Shown: in pieces, positions 8,728 through 19,013 of the stretch
Layout of the letters: each line of letters starts with the position of its first letter
How positions within the stretch are numbered: the stretch's first letter is position 1
Assembly (NCBI GenBank): GCA_012656075.1
Contig: JAAKBF010000092.1
Span: forward strand, 273,042-337,041
Source of the DNA: Phytophthora hibernalis
Lineage: Eukaryota; Oomycota; Peronosporomycetes; Peronosporales; Peronosporaceae
Length of the DNA stretch: 64,000 bases
Reading direction: 5' to 3'
The notes under the pieces: generated by a model
Databases searched by the model: none
What the model was told of the DNA's origin: nothing
Seen by the model: only the letters and a program-made list of their open reading frames with translations
Position numbers and translations under genes: made by a program

Positions 8728-9270
8728 CTACAGCACCGCCGACATTTGCAAGTTCTTTACGCCCATGGCTTCTCTTAATTTTAGACACTGTTCCTGCGGG
8801 AGTGACTTAGTCAGTGCATCTGCAACCATTTCTTTGGTGTTGCAATACTGAATGTCGATACGCTCTTTTCGTATGCTTCGCGCGCATACAAATAGCGAGT
8901 CTCTATGTGCAGAATGATTCCCAGTATTCTTGACTATACTTATAGCTGCAGTATTATCACACCAGCAATTTATAGGTTCCTTTTGATGGAATCCTAGCTC
9001 TCTTAATAGCATCCACAGCCATTCACTCTCTTTAACGCCTTCCCTAACGGCTACTAATTCAGCCTGTGCTGTGTGGAGGCTTACCATATCTTGCCTTGAG
9101 CTTTTCCAAGAGACGCATGCATGAGCAAGTTACCGATTTTCTCTATATATCTGCATTTGCGAAGCTCGCATCTGTGTATAGCTCATAGACTATTTCCTTA
9201 TCAGTCCCGTCATATACAAGTCCATACATCGATGTACCTTTCAGATATTTTAGTACTCGCTGAGCTGCTC
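8728..9270 (-). pseudogene. Copia RNase H and end of reverse transcriptase
   Basis: QRVLKYLKGTSMYGLVYDGT and YELYTDASFANAD mark the reverse transcriptase/RNase H junction. After a stop and frame change, the RNase H core follows: QAELVAVREGVKESEWL, INCWCDNTAAISIVKN, then NTKEMVADALTKSLPQEQ. The usual catalytic Asp, Glu, Asp positions can be seen. It ends at 8728. Confidence 0.88.
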
Positions 9271-9611
9271 TTCAATATGTAATATTGTAACATGACAGAA
9301 ACTTGTTTAATTCCCTGACAGCATTCGCTATATCCGGCCGAGCACCTCGTACTAAATACATTAGCGACCCAACCAGTCCTCTATAATCAAACGTTTTTTA
9401 CCTGCAATTTGATCTGATGTCATTTCTGTCTCTTTTTCGAGTGTTATACTGAAGGTTTGAGGTGCATTGACCAGAACACAGTCCGTCGCTCATATTTGCT
9501 TAATAAATCCAATATGTACTTGTGCTGCGACAAGCTTAACAGCTTATTCACACGATATCTGCGTATTCCATTTTGAGCAGATAATGAGCTTCCCTAAATC
9601 CTTCTTTTGAA

Positions 9612-10544
9612 TCAATTTGAAAGGGTCTGCTTGATCTCGTTGACAACTGACAGGCGTGAACCCGCAATTGTCAAGTCATCCACGTAATCGCAGATCAGAA
9701 CCACATCGATTACTTCATTAACCTCCCATTTTTTCACATACAAGCAATACTCCTTTTGCATTGTGAAAGAGCAAGGCTCGTTAAAACCATGCAAGACGCC
9801 GTGCCAAATTCTAGGCACTTGTTTTAGGCCGTACAGACTTTTATTGAGCTTACATACCAGCCGGTCCGAGCTGTTGCGAAATCCTTCTGGTGGATACATA
9901 TAAATCTCCTCTGTCAAAATGCCATTAAGAAAGGCTGTCGAAACATCCATCTGGTGCACGTGATAATTCTTAATAGTAGCAATTGCCAGTACTACCCGGA
10001 AAGATTCGTACCGAGCCACAGGTGAGAAAATCTCTCCAGAGTCAATGCCAGAGCTGGTGGCTTCCCCAACCACCAACCGGGCTTTAAATCGCTAAATAGA
10101 TCCATCTGGGTCATATTTAACATCCAACACCCAGTGGTATCCTAGATCTTTTCTTCCTGGTGGCAGCTTTACCATTGATCACGTCTCATTTTCTAAAACG
10201 GCCATGTATTCAGTCTGAATTGCCTGAAACCACTGTTTTCTATATGACCCGGCAAGTGCAGACTTAAGTGACCGAGGAATAGGAACCCTCTCAGAGTTAG
10301 CACTTTCATCTAAAACCGGGTTAATTATAATTTCATAATCTGATAAGCGTATATTTCGCCGCCTTTTTCGTGTAGAACGAGGCCTTATTGGTGGAAGTGT
10401 ACTACTGATAGGCGCATCAAGTCTACTTTTATTTGATGACTCACTTGAGACGGGGATTGATGACACGTAAATCGGATTCACTGCGTGGGTAGTATCATCC
10501 ACCAACTTCAAGGATAATTCCTCCGTTGTGGTTCTATCTCCCAT
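9612..10544 (-). pseudogene. Copia reverse transcriptase
   Basis: 10544-10179 carries a Ser/Pro/Arg-rich linker, then YRKQWFQAIQTEYMAVLENE. A stop and shift precede the palm: SPVARYESFRVVLAIA, HQMDVSTAFLNGILTEEIYM (first catalytic Asp), CKLNKSLYGLKQVPRIWH, and DYVDDLTIAG (YVDD catalytic pair). 9271-9611 continues in several frames with stops. Confidence 0.9.
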
Positions 10545-10771
10545 AGATCCAAGCGCCCCTACCGGTCGACCAGCTCAGTACTCAAGTGGTTGCTGCGTGT
10601 AGGGGTTTCCAACACATTAATGTCTGTGATCTCGGTAGTTGATAGCTGAAACGAACGATCCGGCAACGACGTTTTCACAATATCGTCCGTTGCCATAGTA
10701 TCAAATTTTACACATCGATCAATAAACTCAACATGATTTGTTGTATCCAACAACCGAAATCCTTTGGAATC

Positions 10772-11470
10772 TTACGCTAGTTCAACAAATTTGCACCCCT
10801 GACCTCGTGAGCTGAATTTGTTGTTTTTACGCTTTGAGATAGGAATATGTGCGTAGCACAGACCCCAAATTTGAAGTAGCTCACCGCTCGGTTTAAGACG
10901 AGTCAATACTTCGAACGGTGAAACATTACCAAGTCGACTGGTCGGATAGCGATTGGACACCTCGGTTGCATACTTTAAAGCCTCAGGTCACCAAGCAGCA
11001 GCCATACCTGCCGTCAACAGAGAACTGCGCACCTGTCTCATGATTGTTTGGTGGCACCTCTCAGCACTTCCATTTTCTTCTTGATTTCCAACATTCGACT
11101 TTTCAAATCTGATTCCCTTTGATTTCATGAAATTTGTCAATTAGTGATTGGTGAACTCAGTTCCACCATCACTTCTGATTAATTTTACTTCAAAGGTTTA
11201 TTGTCGCTCTAGCTCCTGAATTAGGTTAACTACACTTCTTTCGTGGATTTTATGACGATGCTCCACTTGTAGGAGGTAGCATCATCAACGACAGCCACAG
11301 CGTATCTGTATGCCATTTCTGCATCAGGGAAATTTGCTCTTCTCTTGAGTATGATTTTCTCACATGATTGATCTGTCTAAACTTTTGTAACGGTAGATAG
11401 TAAACTGCTCCGATTTGCACCGCCGCAAACATGAATTGGCCATCTTAGTCGACAAAGTACAAAACTTCTC
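10772..11470 (-). pseudogene. Copia integrase core
   Basis: The minus strand reads IRSDGGTEFTNH (second Asp of DDE) and, after a stop, NQEENGSAERCHQTIMRQV (catalytic Glu). It then gives PEALKYATEVSNRYPTSRLG, SPFEVLTRLKPS and a C-terminal SSRGQGCKFVELA. Upstream, VQIGAVYYLPLQKFRQINH lies near the zinc-binding N-terminus. Several stops. Confidence 0.85.
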
Positions 11471-11639
11471 CGTCCTTAGATTGGAGAAATCTGTACCCTT
11501 GCCGTGCCAAGAAAAGCACTGATCAAATTATTGTCACAACTTTTGTCATTGGCAACATGTTGTAGACAGACATTTTTCGCTTTCCCAAGTGGACACATCA
11601 CATTCATTTCTAGTGAAACGATTAAAGCAGTGGCCGATT

Positions 11640-11780
11640 TGCTCCGTTACTGTATACAAATGTCAGACTGTCTTTGGCACTTAAGCTGCCGAACCACATT
11701 CGGTCCGGGGATATGGTGTACCCAGCTCCTGTGTCCACAATCCACATATCACCCGAAACAGTCAGTCGTTGTAACCAACT
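11640..11780 (-). pseudogene. Copia aspartic protease motif
   Basis: GDMWIVDTGAGYTISPDRMW contains the retroviral-type protease triad D-T-G preceded by W-x-V. The frame continues toward the integrase. Confidence 0.75.
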
Positions 11781-11922
11781 CAAGCGATGCACCATGTGTT
11801 CGTCTTACCTGATTCTCGAACAACTCCATGGTCGGCATGCATCCACCGTTGTCATCCTTTTGATGACATCACCAACGAATTCGTCGCCTGAGTAGGAGGC
11901 TCTTTGTTCATTAGAATGCTTG

Positions 11923-12486
11923 TCACTTCATTCGACTGGTTGGGTTGTCGTCAGATCCATGGTTCGCCATTTCCGGTGGTGGTTTGAGCTCATCCACCTC
12001 GCTGTTCGTCGGTGGGGTCTTGGTTTTCTGTCGCTTGACCGAAGGTTTCACTGTCGCCACCGAAATTTTCTTAATCCCGGTGGTCCGCTTTGATGGCTGA
12101 GAGTTTATGTTCGTCCGGAACAGTGGTCCGCCCGGGCGTCTAGCGTCAGGATCCGCCAGCATCTTGGGACACTGCACCTTTTGGTGTCCGTCTTCAAAAC
12201 AGTAGAAGTAGCCAGATGTTCCGGTGGTGCTCCCTTCTTCCGCCGTTCGCTTCTGTCCACGCGCTTGCGACACATCATAGTCACGCGCGGCACGCTCGTT
12301 TCTCACATTGTTGATGCGCACCGCCGAAGCGTTGTCTTGTTCAACTCCAATTTCCTTCCTCGACTTGTCACCAAACAGCGTCCTGAGTGCAGCTTCAACC
12401 TTGTCCACGGTAAAGCCATCTTCCGTGAGGTCAATGGATCTGGCCCAAATCTCGCTCGGGAGCTGAGCCAGCTCCTGAAGATACAT
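11923..12486 (-). pseudogene. Copia gag, C-terminal part with damaged zinc knuckle
   Basis: The frame starts YLQELAQLPSEIWARSIDLT and continues with a charged linker and GYFYCFEDGHQKVQCPKM. This is a CCHC knuckle whose first Cys is Tyr. A Lys/Pro/Thr-rich tail follows. Confidence 0.75.
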
Positions 12487-12588
12487 TCAAGTGTCGGTGG
12501 CTATTTCTTGTCTCAACAGTGTTCTCAACTTTCGGTTCATCTCATTTCGAGCTTGTTTTAGCTGCGAGAAGAGAACACGCAAGTTCTT

Positions 12589-13041
12589 CTAGTTGGAGTT
12601 GAATATGCGGCCCCAGCCGCCGGTCAGCGCTACCAGCCCATCAGCGTTCCTAGACTGAAGTCTCGCTCGAGCGTCTTCCAGATGACGCATGGCTCCATAT
12701 TCGACACACTGTCGGGAAGAGCCGACAGGAACGAATTCGGAAGCGCCAGCTTGAACAGATTCCGTTGAGTTGTATTCGCCCTTTACCGAGCAATCTGCCA
12801 CCTCACCGCCTTCTGCTCCTCTTTGGGGGCCACAGCCACGTCGTCCTTCGAGGTCTTTGCCGGTGTCACCCAAGAAGCACCGTATCACGACAGGTGCACC
12901 CGGCTGGTCGTTTTCAAGGAAACTTCGTTGATACACCTGATCTTTTGTGTCACATAGGTCAGCAGCTTGTCTTTCCAAGTTGCAACCCGAGAACTTCTCT
13001 AGTCCCATGGACACAGCCTTGTCCTTCCGCGTGCCCGCCAT
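12589..13041 (-). pseudogene. Copia gag, N-terminal part
   Basis: It begins MAGTRKDKAVSMGLEKFSG immediately after the 5' LTR and then loses its frame. Only the position and the start identify it; later residues do not look like a folded gag. Confidence 0.65.
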
Positions 13042-13058
13042 AGGGATAGTATCCGAAA

Positions 13059-13355
13059 TGTTGAGGTACGTACAGTGTCCGTTTGTAAAATACCATCAGA
13101 TGTGGGGCTCTAATTGAGAAGTGTGCCTCCAACCTATTCATCCGGTGGATTGAGGGATATTTCCTTCAGCGTATGGTTCGTACCACGACTGGCTAGCGTA
13201 ACTTCTGAGCGCTAATGACTTAATCTTTGTACACTGTCCGGTGTCCGGGACTAATATCTACCAATTAGCACTTATTAATTAACTTTTATTCAATCAGATG
13301 ATATCCTGATTGATTATCAGCCCTCCATGCTGATAATCAGATCCAGACCTTAACA
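13059..13355 (-). repeat. 5' LTR of the copia element
   Basis: 297 bp, TGTTAAGG to CCTCAACA on the minus strand. The gag start codon lies about 18 bases after its end, leaving little space for a primer-binding site. I could not match a tRNA there. Confidence 0.92.
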
Positions 13356-13360
13356 AGAAG

Positions 13361-13829
13361 TACCGGTACAGATGATCAAGGCTAGGCAAGACGACACTTG
13401 GCGACGCTACAGCCTACCGCGAGTCCTAGCACAACCTTCGAGCCGGGGGCGGACACTGCGAGCCCGCCACAGAGCAAGGTTCTCATCTAGTCGCCCCGAC
13501 GAAGCAAGAGAGTCACGCGTGGTAGGAACCCTACTAGGGCTAGGCGGTGTGCGCGCTGTTGACGCGAACCTGTCCGCGCTATGTGGGCTGGTGAAGGTAG
13601 TGGGGAAACGCTAGGCTCGCGACGCACACACACCGTCTCTTGCACGTACATCTATAGCATTTAGGTGATGAAGTAGTTTAGTTAAGCACGCGTAACATTA
13701 GGCACATTGTCACCTTGACTGGCGGTGGTAATCACTGCTGCAATGGGCGGTATCATGCTGCTGCTGCGCGCCTGTGGGGGTCTTAGTTCTGCTCGTCTAC
13801 TATTAACTAATATCCGGTCGATATTTCGA
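13361..13829. other. Interior of the split TIR element, no gene
   Basis: GC-rich at 13400-13620, then AT-richer. The 80-codon plus-strand frame (13372-13614) is Arg-rich with no recognisable motif. Confidence 0.4.
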
Positions 13830-13863
13830 CGTCTATCTTGCTGCTGCCAGAACTGAGAACCAC
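13830..13863 (-). repeat. Right terminal inverted repeat of the split element
   Basis: 34-bp arm, inverted match of 7521-7554, followed by TA at 13864-13865. Confidence 0.8.
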
Positions 13864-14186
13864 TAATTGTACTGGCGAGATGAACGGATACACCAACTTT
13901 TGTCAGTGCATAACTTTCTACCTAACGGTTAGCTTGAAATGTACTTTTTTGCTGGAAAGCTCTGTGTTTCCTTTCTTCAGAAAGTACCGTTTTAACGCGC
14001 AATTAAGGAAGTGCATGTATGAGAAGTGAGTCCGATCTGACTGTCTATTGGTTGAAATGTTGATGTATGCCTTGACATCAGGCTTGAGTGATACGCTAAT
14101 AAATAGCTGATAAAAGCGATGATAGATATCAATATCGATGCTATGATATAAGGAAAGAACCATATTCGTTGATATAGTGATACACT

Positions 14187-15225
14187 AGAGCGCTTGGTGA
14201 GTTGCGTTGCATCTCCTGTAAGATGGGAGGCTTAGCCAGGACAATTACCCGACCCGCCGGAAAACACTGCAACCGCCTATTAACGGCTAACTCGTGTTTT
14301 ACTTAATGCATCGCGATGGAATAGATCACTTTTAGGTGAGCTGGATCTCCGCGGTAGGTGAGGCTAGCGCGATTTACAAAGTCAATCAGCGGGAAAATAC
14401 CCCGCTCACCGGATAACATAGTCTCTTCCGAGTCTATATACAAGACCAAGTCAAATTGACGCACGTGCTCCCGGAACCAACAATCCCCCAGAAAAACTAG
14501 GTCGCTAAGAACCGACCTCATTCCGCCATCCCGAATTCAAGACCACAGCTAGGCGAATTGATGTTGCAACGCGCGACGGGTCAGGCGACGGCGAGACTTC
14601 GTGCGGTCCGTGCTGCTCGCACTCCAGAACAAGTGCGCCAACATGTCGAGGCCGTCCTCGCACAAATGAGCGAGAGGCCGATCGCCCGCGAACAAGAGCT
14701 AAGTCAATTCTCGCTGGAGCAAAAATTTGTATGACGACGTGTTCCGCATGTGCGTCGCCCTCACCAACTACAACATCTCCATTAACCCCTACCGGACCAG
14801 AACGGAGATTGGTACCGTCAATCACAGCGCAAGCTGATCCAACTTGGATTGTCAATCAAGGAAAAGAGGCATTTGCAGCAGGCGAAGTACCGTGCTAAGA
14901 AGAAACGCCGACTTATATCCTCCATTGACGATCTAGGCGGTGAAGAGGACGCGAGTGAGGATTCGTTGACCCAGTACTCGGTGTAGTTTTAGGAAGCCGC
15001 CAAGAGAGGATGCAAATAATCATGAAAAACTAAGACTTGATATTGTTGCAGTGCATCTCAAAGAAATGTTGATCTTATGGTTAACCCGGGTGTATATCAC
15101 GATTAAACAAGTCACCCAGACAAGATTGCCTTGCGCATGGGATACACAGTCATTCGCCGGGAGTTATTGCAACTCAGCGAAGATGGGATATTTTAATAGA
15201 TACTACGCAACTCCCCAAGCGCTCT
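14187..15225 (+). mobile_element. PIF/Harbinger-like element remnant
   Basis: The ends AGAGCGCTTGGTGAGTTGCG (14187) and, inverted, AGAGCGCTTGGGGAGTTGCG (ending 15225) form imperfect TIRs of about 30 bp. They are flanked by the 3-bp duplication ACT (14184-14186, 15226-15228). A 3-bp duplication and the DDE-type transposase C-terminus inside fit PIF/Harbinger. Only 1039 bp remain, so most of the transposase is deleted. 14187-14520 has no recognised content. Confidence 0.65.
14530..14986 (+). pseudogene. C-terminal remnant of a DDE superfamily (Harbinger-type) transposase
   Basis: Plus-strand frames read QATARLRAVRAARTPEQV, QELSQFSLEQK, then LYDDVFRMCVALTNYNISIN. This is the conserved F-x-D-V...LTN(Y/F)H-type end of DDE_Tnp_4 proteins. 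After a frame change, DWYRQSQRKLIQ and KEKRHLQQAKYRAKKKRRL follow, ending at a stop at 14984-14986. At least two frame changes. Confidence 0.6.
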
Positions 15226-15228
15226 ACT

Positions 15229-15487
15229 GATACGCAAGTTTGTGGATAAATCGAATAAATATTGATAAATTGATGATAAATCTGAAGACCCCTAAGCGTC
15301 CCAATGGTGCCCCTCTTGTGTTTTGACATCGTGCGGTCACGATAAAGCGTTCTGTGTCTCTTCGTACACTTCTACCGAGATCTCTCTTGACTGACAACAT
15401 GTAGCAGACTTTCGTGTGCAGATACATCGATTTATTACGAAATAGCCCTGATAAAAACCTTGATAGGTGGCACTTCATAACCAGCTA
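15229..15487. other. AT-rich intergenic stretch
   Basis: No reading frame with coding character; only short overlapping frames. Confidence 0.4.
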
Positions 15488-15988
15488 CAGTAGTCACCGC
15501 AACTACTGTGTGTTCAAAATTAGTGTCACACGGGAATTCGTATCACTACGAATTCGTGACACTAATTCACGTGAAAAGAAATTTTGGAGATTCAAAATTA
15601 GTGTGAGTAGGCCAGAGAAAATTAAGCTTAAGGATGGCGCGAGGTACAAGACAGGTAAAAACGCAAGTTCTCTGTAGTCAACACTGCTGAATGAATTCTT
15701 CATGTGAATGCTTATCGCGTATCAAATACAACATAAACTACCCCAGAAATGCATTGATCAGAGGTGGGTTTTCACTTCAGGTTGATTACTGGTGTTGTAT
15801 TTCCTCATCTCCAGATATTGATGTGTTAGTGACGGCAACACCAGCGCTGATATATGAGAGTGACACAAATTTACCACACCTAAATTAGTGTAGTTCACAA
15901 ATAGCGACATCTACGCTAATTTCCGTGAAGATAAGCAAAAGCACATCGTATAATTTTGTGTCGGTGGCACTAATTGCGGTGACTACTG
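15488..15988. mobile_element. 501-bp MITE with pogo-like ends
   Basis: The terminal repeat CAGTAGTCACCGCAAYTA occurs at 15488 and inverted at the right end (15988). It is flanked by TA (15486-15487, 15989-15990). CAGT ends with TA target sites are typical of pogo/Tc1-mariner elements. There is no transposase, and internal copies of ATTAGTGT in both orientations make it strongly self-complementary. Confidence 0.7.
15518..15567. repeat. Long hairpin inside the 501-bp MITE
   Basis: Outer arms AATTAGTGTCAC (15518-15529) and 15556-15567 pair perfectly. Inner arms GAATTCGT (15534-15541) and 15548-15555 pair perfectly, with a 4-base bulge on one side. Confidence 0.8.
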
Positions 15989-16439
15989 TACCGGTAGATG
16001 TTGGCTAGTGTTGACAATTGCCCAGAGTTATTTGGGGACGCAAAGATCACTCTTTCTGCATCGATGTAAGAAACTAGGTTGCTGTAGACAAAATTGAATA
16101 CAAAAATGGGCAAACTGGTTTTATTACTGATACATATCGATGACTAAGTACTATGATATTTGCTGAGGCTCTTTATCAAAGCTGATAAAAATCGATTTGA
16201 AAATCGAAAGAAAATATCATATCATTGATATGAGTAGCATTGGCGTTTTTATTCATATTATGAGTAAAAAAACAATGCGATTTATCGAGCGAAGCGAGAA
16301 AAAATATTTGGTAGAGTTTTGGCAAAGCAATCCCTTTCTTTAGTCAGTCAAATGGTCGATGTCATCTTTTCTATCTGGAGCGCGCATTGCGTCCAGATGT
16401 TGCATTTGGCGGAATGTGGTGCTGTCAGGTAGGGTAACG
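15989..16439. other. AT-rich stretch with local palindromes
   Basis: No gene seen. Palindromic ATATCATATCATTGATATG at about 16217 and CTTTATCAAAGCTGATAAA near 16170 suggest decayed MITE sequence. Confidence 0.35.
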
Positions 16440-17082
16440 CTAGTGTCGTCCGGCTGCCGAGCTTGACTGACGGCCCAATGCGTGCGTGCAATATCTCCTA
16501 CCTGTATGTCTGGACGCTTTTGATCTTCGTCTAGACTGCATCATACTCGGCTGACTACTGTCACTTCCACGGTTCCGTCGTCGGGCATGTTTATGGTACG
16601 CACTCACTCTGCTTTCACGCTGAGAATATTCTGACTTTATCATTTTGCGTTCCGACATTATCGGCAATACTGCTTCAACAGTTTCTGCTAATTCGGCTCT
16701 TCGTGCGTGGTTTGCGTTCACATCCGAATGTGACTCCTCTACGGTTGGAAGTTGTGCTGCTTCTATCGTTCCTACCATCATTTGCTGATGTATGGCGCTA
16801 AGGAAGTTCGTCAAGACAGCCCGTATTTCCGAGGCAGCAGAAGGCCGTCGACTCGAACCAGGCCGAACCGGGTAAATCGTGTAGCATTTGCGTCACTGGC
16901 ACCTGGTATGCCCATTCCGCCGACTTCATGAAGCAGAACACAAGCGGTAGACACCGTAGCTGATATAAGTAGCGGAGCAGAATATGGCGGCTATAACGGC
17001 AGTGGGAGACAGCGACGCTCATCCAAAAGGTCCAGTCTGGGGGAAGAGCCGGAGTAGCGCCCAGGGGTGGAGCTGGGGTCAA
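16440..17082 (-). other. Two overlapping minus-strand frames, unrecognised
   Basis: 16814-16440 begins MTNFLSAIHQQMMVGTIEAA, runs through a Glu-rich helical stretch and ends in an Arg/Ser-rich tail. 17082-16798 is Cys/Trp/Leu-rich. Together they may be one broken gene, perhaps a transposon structural protein, but no motif identifies it. Confidence 0.25.
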
Positions 17083-18399
17083 AATGGGGACACCCCCATT
17101 GGTTTGAGATAATGTCCAACTTTAGGTCAATTTTGTGCAGGGTTGTCGAGTTTTTTGCCCCGTGCCCCTACTTTTTGTACTGGCTCCTCCCCTCGTAGCG
17201 ACTGTGTGGCACACAAGCCGTCCAAAGTCGAAGATCTACAGATCGATCGTTGCGGTCGCCAAAGGGGATGGAGACTGCGCCGCCGAATGCGATGGCGGGT
17301 GCGGCGCTAAAACGCGCGACCGACCTGATGCGGCGGTAGAGCTGGTGAAGAAAGAGTCATCATGAGCAACATCAGAACCAAGCAACCAGCACGAACACGT
17401 ACTGCGCTGCAGGTAGCCATGGTAGCACCGGTAGCAACTCTGATTCAGACGACGAACGGCAAACGACAGCGAGCGAGAACAGGAAACTTCCGTTTGTAGC
17501 ATTGAAGAGGCGGAACGAAGGAGCGAGCCAACTCTTAACAGCAGAATCGAGTAGAAAAGCACCGACAACACCAGCAGCACCAGAAAGCGGACACTGGGAC
17601 CATCGACGCAGCAGGCAGATCAAGGAAGAAAGCCACGAACTGAGGAAGCTGTGTGGTGGATGACGCAGTAGGTCAATGCTTGGGACCGCACGGACCAGTT
17701 GATGATTGCGTCAAACCGCACGGATAAGTTGGTGATGGCTTTGAAGCACAATATGAAGTTTGTGATGGTACTGAAGCTCAACGCCGAGTTGACCGCGGTG
17801 CTGTTGCACCCGAAGCAGTGAGAAATGCAGATACTAATGACGAAAATGACAGCAGAGCCAACGGACGAACGGGGCGGGACCGTCAGCCAGCTGCAGCACC
17901 AAATCGAGTACGATTCGGACGAGGGGTAGAGAGTAACAGAGATGAAATCCCTGGGGCTTGTCCAACCCCGGCGACCACGGAATCGGAGGATCAATGAGGA
18001 GCAGCATAATACAGAATAATCTTAGTCGTCGCTTACTACTTGACATTCCATACAGAGCCATTTCGCCAATAGAAAAGCGAGCTGGAGAAGTACCTGTACA
18101 CTGTCATCGCATACATGGCTCTTCTAGCCAGAATACATGCCTCTTCTGGCGGGGTACAGACCTCTACTAGTCAGTGGTTCACTTTCCCATGTGGGTATAT
18201 CCCCAGCAGAGAATCGGTGTTCAAAAGAGTGACAACGACTACCAAGAGGGCACGGACGGCCAAGAAACACAACAAGGCATCATCCTTTTCGGCTGAGGAA
18301 AAGGTGGGTGTGATCAATCACTTAAACAGGTCGGTGATATTTTATCCCGATGTACCAGTAGACAAATACAATAGCCGTCACACGCTAATTCTGTCATGG
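17083..18399 (+). other. Degenerate coding-like sequence left of the tRNA array
   Basis: 17672-17821 on the plus strand reads VNAWDRTDQLMIASNRTDKL and continues as an amphipathic, internally repetitive helix to a stop. 18115 to the array reads MALLARIHASSGGVQTSTSQ, a basic stretch (KRARTAKKHNKA) and SAEEKVGVINHLN. The frame is cut by the array junction at about 18400. A ~20-bp direct duplication (ATACATG...CTCTTCT) lies at 18110-18150. No family recognised. Confidence 0.3.
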
Positions 18400-18624
18400 C
18401 GCCACAAGCGCATTACCTACCTACCATAAATAGAGTGATCTTTCACAGATCTCGGATATGCAGTCCGACGCTCACGAAAACAGACCGGGTCTGGTGGTTG
18501 TTACAAGTGCAAACGCGAATTCGTGCTCAATGACAGCGACCAGTTGCGACATTTCGGCACGTACCGAAGCCGGCCACCGTAAGCGAAAGACCTGCAGAAA
18601 CAAGTCAGAGTTGAGTCAATGTCG

Positions 18625-18660
18625 GACTGACTGGCCGACTGACTGGCCGACTGACTGGCC
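18625..18660 (+). repeat. Three 12-bp repeats (GACTGACTGGCC) in the array unit
   Basis: GACTGACTGGCC occurs three times in tandem about 260 bp downstream of the tRNA. Every unit has three copies, so this minisatellite does not vary although such tracts usually slip. Confidence 0.9.
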
Positions 18661-18917
18661 CGTTGAGTTGCCGAGGATGGTCGCTGGTCCAATCCGAAAC
18701 CTGATACACGGGTCACACAAAACGAGGAGATGCAACAGGGAGGTTTGGTGAGTTGTAGCGGGCGTTACGAGTAGTCGACGTGAGGTCAGCGCGTGGCAAT
18801 GCGAGCACCAAAAGGTCTGGTGGAATAGTGTGCAAAAGAGCAAAGACGTCCCGAAGCACGCCTCGATCGCGAACGGGCCGCAGCAGCACCCTCGAACGTG
18901 AACGTTTGCAAGCAATT

Positions 18918-18989
18918 TGCCCCCAGGCAGGATTGAACTACCGACCTTCCGCTTACTAAGCGGGTGCTCTACCACTGAGCTATAGGGGC
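18918..18989 (-). tRNA. tRNA-Thr(AGT), array copy 1 (reference)
   Basis: The 72-nt gene folds as a standard cloverleaf without intron: acceptor GCCCCTA with TGGGGGC, D-arm GCTC/GAGC, anticodon loop TTAGTAA (anticodon AGT, read as IGU for ACU/ACC/ACA threonine codons), T-arm GGTAG/CTGCC with loop TTCAATC, discriminator A. CCA is not encoded, as in eukaryotes. The internal A box (TAGCTCAGTGG) and B box (AGTTCAATCCT) are intact. The anticodon stem has one C27-A43 mismatch. The first T4 tract downstream is about 80 nt away. M1 T, M2 C. Confidence 0.96.
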
Positions 18990-19013
18990 TCTTACAACCG
19001 AATGCAGCACAAC

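Larger units (their letters stand above)
7674..13355 (-). mobile_element. Degenerate Ty1/copia LTR retrotransposon
   Basis: 5682 bp on the minus strand, bounded by two LTRs and by a 5-bp target duplication AGAAG (7669-7673 and 13356-13360). The order gag, protease, integrase, reverse transcriptase, RNase H is that of Ty1/copia. A purine-rich GTGGGAG directly precedes the 3' LTR. By eye the LTRs differ at about 23 of 297 positions plus small indels, so the insertion is old. All coding regions carry stops and frame changes. The 750 bp between the RNase H end (8728) and the 3' LTR is non-coding; 8040-8170 contains degenerate ~40-bp repeats (CCAAGCTATC...TGCTTGCTTT). Confidence 0.95.
7521..13863. 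mobile_element. TA-flanked inverted-repeat element split by a copia insertion
   Basis: GTGGTTCTCAGTTCTGGCAG and the next 14 bases (7521-7554) are repeated inverted at 13830-13863. Both ends are flanked by TA (7519-7520, 13864-13865), which fits Tc1/mariner-type integration. Without the copia element and one copy of its AGAAG duplication the element is 656 bp. The interior shows no transposase, so it is probably a MITE. The terminal GTGGT resembles the ends of the 831-bp element at 4842 but the rest differs. Confidence 0.7.

Noticed and set aside
18625..18700. A second tRNA or RNA gene on the plus strand of the unit (GGTCGCTGGTCCAATCC resembles a T-arm)
   Set aside because: The loop is one base short of a B box and no acceptor or D-arm pairs with it.
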